Assembly: GCA_028824715.1 (NCBI GenBank)
Contig: JAPPCV010000114.1
Location: 86,127-150,126, forward strand
From: Boseongicola sp.
GTDB taxonomy: Bacteria; Pseudomonadota; Alphaproteobacteria; Rhodobacterales; Rhodobacteraceae
DNA length: 64,000 nucleotides
Reading direction: 5' to 3'
The position numbers were made by a program, and so were the translations under genes. Below the pieces are notes generated by a model. That model was given only the letters and a program-made list of their open reading frames with translations. It was not told the origin of the DNA and searched no databases. Below are positions 37,689 to 45,503 of the stretch, in pieces (the first letter of the stretch is position 1; every line of letters starts with the position of its first letter).

Positions 37689-38550
37689 GACGAATCTCGC
37701 TTTCGTGCCAGTGACCCAGAACCCGGTGCGAGGCCCAGCTGGTCAGGAGAAAGATCACGATGCCCAGCAAGGACACCAGAAACAGCGCAGCGAACATGCG
37801 GGGGATTTCGCTGCGAAACGAGCTCTCTATGATCCGGCTGGCAAGCCCGGTGTGCTGGCCTGCCGTCCCGGCCACGAATTCCGCGACTACCGCGCCGATC
37901 AGGGCCAGGCCGCCGGCAACGCGGAGCGCGGCCATGAAGTAGGGCAGGGCGGACGGAGCCAGAAGGTAGCGCAGTTTCTGCCACGGCGTTGCGCGGTACA
38001 TGGTGAAGAGGTCGCGCAGGTTGTGATCGGCGGATCGAAGGCCGACCACCGTGTTCGTCAGGATCGGAAAGAATGCGACGATCCAGGCACAGATCAGAAG
38101 CGCAGCAAACGTGCTGTCGACATAGATCAGAATGAGTGGTGCGATGGCCACAACCGGCGTGACTTGAAGGATCACGGCAAACGGGAAGAGGCTCAGTTCC
38201 ACTGGTCGCGACAGGGCAAACAGCGCCCCCAGCAGCACTCCGCCGACGATCGCCAGGGCGAGCGACAGGAAGGTCAGCTTCACAGTGAACCACGAAGATG
38301 CCATCAGCGACGCGAAGTCCCTTACCAGGGTCTCGGCAATCAGGCTCGGGGCCGGAATCAGGTATTTGGGAATCTCGTGATACCGGACCAGGAATTCCCA
38401 GATGCAGATGGCGACGACCAGCAGCGTGATTGGCATGACCCAGCTCAGGATCCGTTCGCGCCTGGCGCGGCGCAGATGCCCGATGTTGATCGGGGCACCG
38501 CCGTCTTCGTGGACACCGCGGGTTCGGTCAGTGGTCGATTTCGTCGACAT
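37678..38550 (-). CDS. ABC transporter permease, NitT/TauT class
   Basis: A 290-residue permease. A hydrophilic N-terminus of about 35 residues precedes the first membrane segment (MPITLLVVAICIWEFLV). The periplasmic helix IPAPSLIAETLVRDF follows, then the core domain with the coupling loop DLFTMYRATPWQKLRYLLAP and RVAGGLALIGAVVAEFVAG. It overlaps the ATPase gene by 23 nt and the amidohydrolase by 11 nt. It works with the ATPase (38528-39301) and the binding protein (34129-35118). Confidence 0.87.
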   Translation of the reverse strand: MSTKSTTDRTRGVHEDGGAPINIGHLRRARRERILSWVMPITLLVVAICIWEFLVRYHEIPKYLIPAPSLIAETLVRDFASLMASSWFTVKLTFLSLALAIVGGVLLGALFALSRPVELSLFPFAVILQVTPVVAIAPLILIYVDSTFAALLICAWIVAFFPILTNTVVGLRSADHNLRDLFTMYRATPWQKLRYLLAPSALPYFMAALRVAGGLALIGAVVAEFVAGTAGQHTGLASRIIESSFRSEIPRMFAALFLVSLLGIVIFLLTSWASHRVLGHWHESEIRREL

Positions 38551-39301
38551 GAAGCGTGCCTTTCAGGGTTTCTGATACGCGCCGGGCCTCGTCCGTGAAC
38601 TCGATCGACGTGCGATAGTCCTCGCTGCGCGGCCAAGGGGCATCCAGGGGCATGTCCGCCACCAGCCGTCCTGGGCGCGCCGCCATCACGATGACTCGGG
38701 TGGAGAGGTAGACGCTTTCGAAGACCGAGTGCGTGACGAAGACCACTGTCAATCCATGGTCGTCGGACAATTGCATCAGGTCGTTGTTGAGCTTGGTGCG
38801 GGTCATCTCGTCGAGCGCGGCGAAAGGTTCGTCCATCAGGAGAATTCGCGGCCGGGAGACCAGGGCGCGGGCGATCGACACCCGCATTTTCATTCCACCT
38901 GACAATTGGCGCGGGTAGGAGCGCGCAAACCGCGAAAGGCCGACTTCCTTCAACGCTTCGCGCACCCTGGGCTCGCCGTCGCTGCGGCCAACGCCGGCAA
39001 GCCGCAGTGGCAGGTAGACATTGTCGAAGACTGATGCCCAAGGCTTCAGAGTGGGCTCCTGGAACACGAAGCCAAGGTCGTGTTCTGCATTGCCCTTCGC
39101 CGGCGAGATCGTGATCTCGCCGGCAGTCAGCGGCAAGATCCCCGCGATCATCTTCAACGCGGTGGACTTTCCGCAGCCCGAGGGGCCGAGGAGAGTGACG
39201 AATTCTCCCTCGCGGATGCTCAGGCTCATGTTGTCGACCGCCAGCACGTCACCGAATTCCTTTGAAACGCGGTTCATCGTGATGATCGGATCACCGGTCA
39301 T
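38528..39301 (-). CDS. ABC transporter ATP-binding protein, NitT/TauT class
   Basis: A 257-residue ATPase. The Walker A is [12 protein letters not shown], the Q-loop is [15 protein letters not shown], the signature is [15 protein letters not shown], the Walker B is [13 protein letters not shown] and the H-loop is [10 protein letters not shown]. These motifs match the TauB/SsuB/ThiZ type. Its start overlaps the creatininase-like gene by 4 nt and its end the permease gene by 23 nt, so the operon is tightly coupled. Confidence 0.92.
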   Translation of the reverse strand: MTGDPIITMNRVSKEFGDVLAVDNMSLSIREGEFVTLLGPSGCGKSTALKMIAGILPLTAGEITISPAKGNAEHDLGFVFQEPTLKPWASVFDNVYLPLRLAGVGRSDGEPRVREALKEVGLSRFARSYPRQLSGGMKMRVSIARALVSRPRILLMDEPFAALDEMTRTKLNNDLMQLSDDHGLTVVFVTHSVFESVYLSTRVIVMAARPGRLVADMPLDAPWPRSEDYRTSIEFTDEARRVSETLKGTLHVDEIDH

Positions 39302-40113
39302 CTGGCGGCATCCGGGTCGGCGGCGGTGTCGAGTATCGACAGCGGCATGCGGTGAACCTCCTGCAGCAGCGAAACCAGTTGCCGTGCTGCATGTTCAATC
39401 ACCGCGCGGCCTTTCTCGGCCGTGGCCGCCGCCGCGTTGCCGCAGGCGCCGGCAGCGTTCATGTCCTGTGCCATCCAGCCCAGCTTCCCGGCTGGCGAAA
39501 GTCCGACATGGCTGTAGGCTTGATCGATGTCGGCTATGGCGGGTCGGAAGTCACGTGCATGTTCCATCTGGACGAGCTCGCCATGCAGGGCAAGCATCAC
39601 GCTCGTTTCCATGTCACCTGCGTGAATGCCGAAGCGCCGCTCGTTTTCGGGAAACAGCCCGTCTGGCACGCCGTGCGCGAACCAGTTCGCGGCAACGGTC
39701 AGCATCCGGTGCTTGACGCGCAGATCGCGCGCCGCAATGTCCATGGGCGCGACCTGGCCGCCATGGGAGTTCAGGATCACCAGCTTTCTCACGCCTGCAG
39801 CAGCAACGGAGTCGCCGATCTCCATCAATAGGGAGATGAGCGTCTGCGCGGAAACGGTCAGCGTGCCGGGCCACGCGTTGTGCTCGTTGGACTTGCCCAC
39901 GGGCATGGTCGGGAGAAACAAGGCCGGCAAGGATTCGGGGATCTGCGGCGCGGCAGCGGCTACTATCCCGTCGAGTATCGCTCGGTCAACGGAAAGCGGC
40001 AGATGCGGTCCGTGCTGCTCGGTCGCGCCTATCGGCAGTACGGCAACGAGGCTCTCACGCTCCAGCGCCGCGAAGTCACGTGCCGTGAAGTCGGCCCAGA
40101 ACCGATGCATCAT
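39298..40113 (-). CDS. Creatininase-family amidohydrolase
   Basis: A 271-residue enzyme of the creatininase/MftE/ArfB family of binuclear metal amidohydrolases that open cyclic amides or cleave formamides. The metal motifs are VLPIGATEQHGPHLPLSVD (E-x-H-x-x-H), VILNSHGG and IHAGDMETSVML (aspartate and glutamate ligands). Two adjacent ATGs (40113 and 40110) can serve as start; the first is used. It is the first gene of the seven-gene operon, with a bulged hairpin at 40136-40166 in the leader. It is a likely ring-opening or deformylating step in the pathway. Confidence 0.87.
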   Translation of the reverse strand: MMHRFWADFTARDFAALERESLVAVLPIGATEQHGPHLPLSVDRAILDGIVAAAAPQIPESLPALFLPTMPVGKSNEHNAWPGTLTVSAQTLISLLMEIGDSVAAAGVRKLVILNSHGGQVAPMDIAARDLRVKHRMLTVAANWFAHGVPDGLFPENERRFGIHAGDMETSVMLALHGELVQMEHARDFRPAIADIDQAYSHVGLSPAGKLGWMAQDMNAAGACGNAAAATAEKGRAVIEHAARQLVSLLQEVHRMPLSILDTAADPDAAR

Positions 40114-40135
40114 CCCAAACCTCCAGCCGCCCGCA

Positions 40136-40166
40136 GTGATCGTCCGGGAAAGAGGCTCCCGATCAC
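40136..40166 (-). promoter_or_regulatory. Bulged hairpin in the leader of the seven-gene operon
   Basis: GTGAT (40136-40140) pairs with ATCAC (40162-40166) and CGGGA (40145-40149) with TCCCG (40157-40161), with a 4-nt bulge CGTC on one side and a 7-nt loop. It lies 23-53 nt upstream of the first start codon. It could be an operator or an RNA leader element; no T-run follows. Confidence 0.35.
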
Positions 40167-40800
40167 CCCCAGGATCGAGTTCCAGTCTTTGCCGAAATGG
40201 CGCCAGGGGTCCGAGGCGCATTCAGCCTGGCCGAAATGCTCGACTCCGAGGCCCGCGGCCCGGTGCCCGTGCACGCAGCCGAGCCTGGGAGACGCGACCA
40301 TGCGGCATTCGGGCTTGCTTTTCCGTCCGCGAACCCTGACATGGTCCTGAACGAGGCTGGCAAACGCGGTGATTGCTACGCCCAGACTGACCCAGCCAGT
40401 CAAGAAGTCCACGTTGGTGCTGTCCTTGTTGCGGCTGGGACAGCCCTGGATGCCGTCATGTCCGCGGGAGTTCCGGTTCTTTTCCAGTGCCCGGTTGCCG
40501 GCAAGATATTGCGGTGCGTGATGCGACCGCCCGGCATGCGACTTGACCGCCACTCCGTCCTGCGGGCGAAGTGCATTGCAAGAGAACAAGGTCACTTTGG
40601 TCGCCATCAAGGCGCATCTGGCCAGGTGCCCGCCGACCTTCAGCCCGTCGGTGCAGCAGCGCAGGTGGCCGGCGTCTTGAACCATCCAGCAGAACTGCCA
40701 AAGCGACCGGTTCTGGATGAACTGCAATTCGGGTTTTGACGGCATGCCCGAATAATCCCTGACCTGTCGCATGGTGTAGCGGCCAAGCCTCGAAAATCAA

Positions 40801-40838
40801 TTGATCAAACCAATAGATCAAAGCAAATGGTTTGTCAA
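40801..40838. promoter_or_regulatory. Imperfect inverted repeat, operator candidate
   Basis: TTGATCAAACCA (40801-40812) and TGGTTTGTCAA (40828-40838) are complementary apart from one unpaired base. The segment also contains the palindrome TTGATCAA and a second GATCAA (40817-40822), in an AT-rich patch of a GC-rich window. It resembles TetR/RutR-type operators (TTGACCA...TGGTCAA) loosely. Confidence 0.4.
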
Positions 40839-41071
40839 ACTCGCGGTGCAGCGCTTTCGGCAGCAGGCCGGATGTCCGCTGCAGGTAACTGACCATCTGT
40901 CCGGTCCCAAATGTGGTTCCCAAAGCGGGAGGGCGGCGAACAATGGCACTGGCAAGGGCGATGCAGGGGAGAAGGCGAGTGAAGTTCGAGGAGCTCAAGA
41001 CCGACGGGCAGACATGCGCGAAAGACAGCGCGTCGCAATTCTGCCTATCGTCACCCCCAGTGAAATTCCGG

Positions 41072-42022
41072 TCAGTTCAGCAACGGCCATTTGTCTTCTG
41101 ACAGCTGCACCCAATATGGGCGGTGGTCCGAACCCATTGCCTCCGCGTCAACCCACTTGCGCGTTACGTGCGGGGCCAGTTCCGGGGACAGGAAACAGTA
41201 ATCCAGCCGCAGTGGCCTTCCGGGTGCGCGGTCCGGCGGGTCTGGCCACCATGTGTGGCCGGGGTCATCCTTGTCGTCAGGCGGCGCCAGATGCCAGCTG
41301 TCCGCAAGTCCATCTGCATGCAGCAGGCGTCCTCCGACTGTAGGGTCGAATTCACCTACGATCCGACGGTATTCCGGTCCCTCGGGAACGGAGTTGAAAT
41401 CCCCCATCCAGACGGTCTTGTCCGCAACGTCCGGAACCGGCTCCCCGTTGTTCCAGTCGTGCCGCAGGAATTCCTGCCATTCTCTTTCGTCCTGAACCGG
41501 CCCTTCTCCGGTCCATGATCCGCCTCTGGCACGCGCATTTCGGTGGAGGTCGAGGAGATAGTCAATTTGCAGCAGACGCTCACGTATCGAGATCGCGGAC
41601 AGGTGAATGGAGAACACGCGAATTGGCCCGCGGCTGGAAGCGATAACGCATTCCAGGGCCCCCGTGTCCATGTTGAAGTTCTGCTTGGTCGCAATTTTTG
41701 GCAGAATGTGCGTGCGGGCTTCCCGAATTGGCCAGCGTGACAGGATCATTGTGCCGAATTGACGGCGCCGTTTGGTGACATGCCCATCCGGCGCAGTCTC
41801 GCTGGCATCCACATCAAATGCCGGACAGTAGCATGAATGATATTGCGGCAGCCTGTCCTCAATCAGCGCAACCTGGTCGGCCATGTCGCTGCGCCGCCAA
41901 TGTCGCTCGACCTCCTGCAGCGCAATGACATCGGCGCCATCCACGGCCTGCGTTACCCGGCCATAGTCGTGCTTTCCATCAAGTCCGAAGGCGTACCGAA
42001 TATTGTAAGTGACTAACTTCAT
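41072..42022 (-). CDS. Endonuclease/exonuclease/phosphatase (EEP) family protein
   Basis: A 316-residue protein of the DNase I/sphingomyelinase-like EEP fold: KLVTYNIRYAFG (N-terminal Asn), VIALQEVER (metal-binding glutamate), VFSIHLSAISIRERLLQI (His), VWMGDFNSVPEGPEYR (Asp and Asn) and AMGSDHRPYWVQL (catalytic histidine). All catalytic positions are kept. No signal peptide is visible. ATG 42022 was chosen at the domain start with GGGAAG upstream. It lies 50 bp downstream of the double ATPase of a Dpp-like importer, as last gene of the operon, so its substrate is probably an imported phosphodiester or a nucleotide-like compound. Confidence 0.85.
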   Translation of the reverse strand: MKLVTYNIRYAFGLDGKHDYGRVTQAVDGADVIALQEVERHWRRSDMADQVALIEDRLPQYHSCYCPAFDVDASETAPDGHVTKRRRQFGTMILSRWPIREARTHILPKIATKQNFNMDTGALECVIASSRGPIRVFSIHLSAISIRERLLQIDYLLDLHRNARARGGSWTGEGPVQDEREWQEFLRHDWNNGEPVPDVADKTVWMGDFNSVPEGPEYRRIVGEFDPTVGGRLLHADGLADSWHLAPPDDKDDPGHTWWPDPPDRAPGRPLRLDYCFLSPELAPHVTRKWVDAEAMGSDHRPYWVQLSEDKWPLLN

Positions 42023-42072
42023 GAGCTTCCCGCCAAATTTGCTCCCGAACGGACACACACGGATGCAAGCGG

Positions 42073-43704
42073 CTAGAATCCGGCGCTTTCCATCTTCCTG
42101 TTCTGCACGACGCCCTCCAGCCAACCCAGCCTGAGTTCGGGGACCGAAGACAAAAGCAGATCGGTATAGTCATCGAATGGCGGCGTCAGCACCTCGGTCT
42201 TGGGGCCATATCGCACCAGTCGCCCCTGATACATCACCGCGATGGAGTCCGAAATCGCCTCGACCGTCGCCAGATCGTGCGTGATGAACATGTAGGCAAC
42301 GCCTTCTTCCGTCTGCAGGTTCAGCAACAGTTTGAGAATCCCGTTGGCCACAAGCGGGTCCAGTGCGCTGGTCACCTCATCGCAGATGATCATCCTGGGC
42401 TTGGCAGCAAGCGATCGGGCAATGCAGACCCTCTGTTTCTGACCACCCGACAATTCGGCCGGATACCGGTCGATGAAGTTCTCGCCCATTTCGATCTGGT
42501 CCAGCAGTTCGATCACGCGCCTGCGCTTTTCCGCGCCGCGGATGCCGAAATACATCTCCAGCGGCCGGCCGATGATCGTGGCGACTGTCTGGCGCGGATT
42601 CATCGCCACATCCGCCATCTGATAGATCATCTGCAATTCACGCAGCTGTTCCAGGCTCCGGTCCGCAAGCGCCGGCGGAAGCGGCTGATCATCGAACAGG
42701 ACACGCCCCTTTTCGGGCGGCAAAAGCCCCGTCACCACTCGCGCCAGCGTAGACTTTCCAGACCCGGATTCACCGACCACGGCCAAGGTCTGACCAGGAT
42801 GAATTTCGGCCGTGACATCGGTCAGAACCTGTATCTTGCCTTCATAGGATGCCGTGATGTCTTCGAGGCGAAGGACCGGATTGTCTGTGGCGGCCTGTTC
42901 CTCATGCGGGATGGAATGCGCAGACACCAGTGCCCGGGTGTATTCCTCTTTCGGCGCTTCGATGATCTGCTGAACGGCGCCATGTTCCACCATCTTGCCA
43001 TGACGCAAGACCAGGATTTCATCGGACACCTGCGCCACGACGGCAAGATCATGAGTAATGTAGAGCGCCGCCACTCCTGTGTGCTGTATCGCGGTCTTGA
43101 TTGCCGCCAGCACATCAATCTGCGTGGTCACGTCCAGCGCCGTTGTCGGTTCGTCAAAGACAATCAGGTCGGGCTTGGGGCAGAGTGCCATGGCTGTCAT
43201 GACCCGCTGCAACTGCCCGCCGGAGACCTGATGCGGATAGCGGCTGCCGATGCTTTCAGGTTCCGGCAGGCTGAGCGCACCGAACAGTTCCACCGCACGT
43301 TTCTGTGCCTCTGATCTGGACATGATCTTGTGCAGGACTGTCGCCTCGATCACCTGATCCATCAGCCTGATGGACGGGTTGAAAGAGGCAGCGGCGGATT
43401 GTGAAACATAGGTCACTTCGCGCCCGCGCAGATCCCGCAACTGACCGGGACTGATCGTCTGGATGTTGCGGCCGTTAAGCCAGATTTCTCCGCTCAGTCG
43501 CAGGCCGCCCCGCCCATAGCGCAGCGTTGACAGCCCCACGGTGGACTTGCCTGCGCCACTTTCCCCGATCAGCCCCATGACCCGTCCTGGCGCCAGCGTC
43601 AGCGAAACGCCTTCGACGATGTTGATGTCTTTCGGCCTTTCGCCGGGCGGTCGGACCGTTCCGTCAATTCTGAGATTGCGGACCTCAAGGAGGGTGTCCG
43701 ACAT
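42073..43704 (-). CDS. Oligopeptide-type ABC ATPase with two fused nucleotide-binding domains
   Basis: A 543-residue protein joining DppD- and DppF-like ATPases in one chain. Domain 1 has Walker A GESGAGKST, signature QVSGGQLQRVMTAMA and Walker B LIVFDEPTTALD. Domain 2 (from about 275) has Walker A GESGSGKST, signature ELSGGQKQRVCIARS and Walker B MIICDEVTSALD, followed by the PELRLGWLEGV segment typical of the DppF C-terminus. It directly abuts the permease gene (shares base 43704). Fused forms (GsiA/YejF type) are common for di-/oligopeptide, nickel or glutathione importers. Confidence 0.92.
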   Translation of the reverse strand: MSDTLLEVRNLRIDGTVRPPGERPKDINIVEGVSLTLAPGRVMGLIGESGAGKSTVGLSTLRYGRGGLRLSGEIWLNGRNIQTISPGQLRDLRGREVTYVSQSAAASFNPSIRLMDQVIEATVLHKIMSRSEAQKRAVELFGALSLPEPESIGSRYPHQVSGGQLQRVMTAMALCPKPDLIVFDEPTTALDVTTQIDVLAAIKTAIQHTGVAALYITHDLAVVAQVSDEILVLRHGKMVEHGAVQQIIEAPKEEYTRALVSAHSIPHEEQAATDNPVLRLEDITASYEGKIQVLTDVTAEIHPGQTLAVVGESGSGKSTLARVVTGLLPPEKGRVLFDDQPLPPALADRSLEQLRELQMIYQMADVAMNPRQTVATIIGRPLEMYFGIRGAEKRRRVIELLDQIEMGENFIDRYPAELSGGQKQRVCIARSLAAKPRMIICDEVTSALDPLVANGILKLLLNLQTEEGVAYMFITHDLATVEAISDSIAVMYQGRLVRYGPKTEVLTPPFDDYTDLLLSSVPELRLGWLEGVVQNRKMESAGF

Positions 43705-44525
43705 CAGCTCCGGCCCCCTTTTAGGTCACTCGTGCGCCGCAAGATCCAGTCGGCCACCAGATTGACAGAGATCGCCAGCACCGAAATGGCTGCCGCAGGG
43801 ATCAAGGCCGCGGGGATGCCGAATATGATGCCGTCCTTGTTTTCCTTGACCATCCCGCCCCAATCGGACTCGGGCGGCTGAACGCCAAGGCCAAGGAAGG
43901 ACAGTGACGACAGAAAAAGCACCATGAAGATGAAGCGCAGCCCCAGCTCCGCCACCAGTGTTGAAAGGGCGTTGGGCAGGATTTCCCGGAACACGATCCA
44001 TTTCAGGCGCTCGCCGCGCAGGCGCGCAGCCTCGACATAGTCCATGACATTGACATCGACGGCAACGGCCCGGGCCAGCCGGTAGACCCGTGTGAAGTCA
44101 AGGACTGCCATCACCAGGATCAGGATCAGTACCGTGCTCGGCAGGACCGACAAGACCACGAGCGCGAAGATCAGGCTCGGGATTGACATCAACAGGTCAA
44201 CGCTGCGTGACATTGCCTGATCGGTCAGGCCGCCGGCCACCGCGGCAGCAAAGCCGGCGACCGCCCCGACACAAAATGACAGGGCCGTGGCGGCAGCGGC
44301 GATGAAGATGGTGATGCGGGCTCCGTAGATCATCCGCGACAGCAGGTCCCGTCCCAGATTGTCGGTGCCAAGCCAGAACTGATCCGAGGCAGGTTCCCAG
44401 ACATCGCCGACGGTCTCGGCGGGGCTGTAAGGGGCCAGAAATGGCGCAAATACAGCGACGAAAATGGACACTCCGGTCAGGATCAGCCCGATCAGCGCAC
44501 TTATTGGAATTCGGCGAAGCGTCAT
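43704..44525 (-). CDS. Oligopeptide-type ABC permease (DppC-like)
   Basis: A 273-residue permease with about six membrane segments. The first is at about 8-32 (IGLILTGVSIFVAVFAPFLA), followed by the OppC N-terminal domain and APYSPAETVGDVWEPAS, then GTDNLGRDLLSRMIYGARIT, the DppC signature. The coupling loop is DYVEAARLRGERLKWIVFRE. It lies 9 bp downstream of the DppB-like gene. It works with the DppB partner and the fused ATPase. Confidence 0.92.
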   Translation of the reverse strand: MTLRRIPISALIGLILTGVSIFVAVFAPFLAPYSPAETVGDVWEPASDQFWLGTDNLGRDLLSRMIYGARITIFIAAAATALSFCVGAVAGFAAAVAGGLTDQAMSRSVDLLMSIPSLIFALVVLSVLPSTVLILILVMAVLDFTRVYRLARAVAVDVNVMDYVEAARLRGERLKWIVFREILPNALSTLVAELGLRFIFMVLFLSSLSFLGLGVQPPESDWGGMVKENKDGIIFGIPAALIPAAAISVLAISVNLVADWILRRTSDLKGGRS

Positions 44526-44534
44526 GACGCCCCC

Positions 44535-45497
44535 CTACTTCGGGTGCCGCAGGCGCGGGTTGGAGATGATTGAGACAAGGTCTGCGACCAGATTCAGGCC
44601 GATATAGACGGCAGCGAATATGGTGCCGCAGGCCTGCACGACCGGCACGTCACGTTTCGAGACATGATCGACCATGTACTGTCCCATTCCGGGATAGACA
44701 AATATCACCTCGACGACGACAACCCCCACCACCAGATAGGCCAGGTTGATCATGACCACATTGACAATTGGCGCGATCGCGTTCGGAAAGGCGTGCTTGC
44801 GAATGACGTTGAATGGCGTCAGTCCCTTGAGTTCCGCCGTCTCGATATACGCAGACTGCATCACGTTCAGAATGGCGGCCCGGGTCATGCGCATCATGTG
44901 CGCCAGCACCACCATGGTCAGAACCATCACCGGCAAGGCGATCGTCCGCAGCTTCTCGCCCAGGGGCATGTCTGCGTTCAGCGTGGCGACCGACGGAAAC
45001 CATTGCAGCTTTACCGCCAGGAAATAGATCAACAGATAGCCGATGAAAAACTCCGGAAGGGAAATCGAGGCCAGCGACAGCCCGGAAATCATGCGGTCCG
45101 GCGTCCGGTCCTGGTAACGTACCGACAGCAGGCCCAGGAAGATCGCCAGGGGCACCGAAAATGCCGCTGCCCAGCCGGCAAGGAACAGCGTGTTGCCAAG
45201 CCGCCCGGCAACAGATTCCCCGATGTCCTTGCCGTTCGAAAGTGCCGTGCCCAGATCGCCGCTCAAAAAGGCAAGGAGCCAGTCAAGATACCGCTGGACC
45301 GCAGGCTTGTTCAGCCCCAGCTCTTCGCGCAGGCTGGCAAGAGATTCCGGCGTTGCGCTTCGGCCAAGAATCGATTGCGCCACGTCGCCGGGCAGAATCT
45401 GGGTTCCCGCAAAAATCAGAACCGACGCTGCGACAAGCAACATGCAGCCCAACGCGATGCGTTGGGCTGCCATCCGGATCATCGGGTTGTTCGGCAC
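44535..45497 (-). CDS. Oligopeptide-type ABC permease (DppB-like)
   Basis: A 320-residue permease. It has the DppB N-terminus (RIALGCMLLVAASVLIFAGT, then LPGDVAQSILGRSATPESLA), followed by LGLNKPAVQRYLDWLLAFLS. The core has the coupling loop SAYIETAELKGLTPFNVIRK and NVVMINLAYLVVGVVVVEVI. It starts 6 bp after the binding-protein stop. Motifs and length are normal. Confidence 0.92.
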   Translation of the reverse strand: MPNNPMIRMAAQRIALGCMLLVAASVLIFAGTQILPGDVAQSILGRSATPESLASLREELGLNKPAVQRYLDWLLAFLSGDLGTALSNGKDIGESVAGRLGNTLFLAGWAAAFSVPLAIFLGLLSVRYQDRTPDRMISGLSLASISLPEFFIGYLLIYFLAVKLQWFPSVATLNADMPLGEKLRTIALPVMVLTMVVLAHMMRMTRAAILNVMQSAYIETAELKGLTPFNVIRKHAFPNAIAPIVNVVMINLAYLVVGVVVVEVIFVYPGMGQYMVDHVSKRDVPVVQACGTIFAAVYIGLNLVADLVSIISNPRLRHPK

Positions 45498-45503
45498 GTT
45501 GGA

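Larger units (their letters stand above)
40114..41071. other. Gene-free region with AT-rich inverted repeat
   Basis: 958 bp between the creatininase-like and EEP genes, both on the minus strand. ORFs on both strands (such as 40110-40772 minus) have His/Cys/Arg-rich compositions without domain character and are not called. At 40801-40838 lies an AT-rich imperfect inverted repeat (TTGATCAAACCA and TGGTTTGTCAA). It is the likeliest promoter/operator area, which would give the seven-gene operon a leader of nearly 700 nt. Confidence 0.4.

Noticed and set aside
40110..40772. 220-residue minus-strand ORF just upstream of the creatininase-like gene
   Set aside because: Cys/His/Arg-rich, no domain, overlaps another plus-strand ORF, and no ribosome site; treated as spacer.
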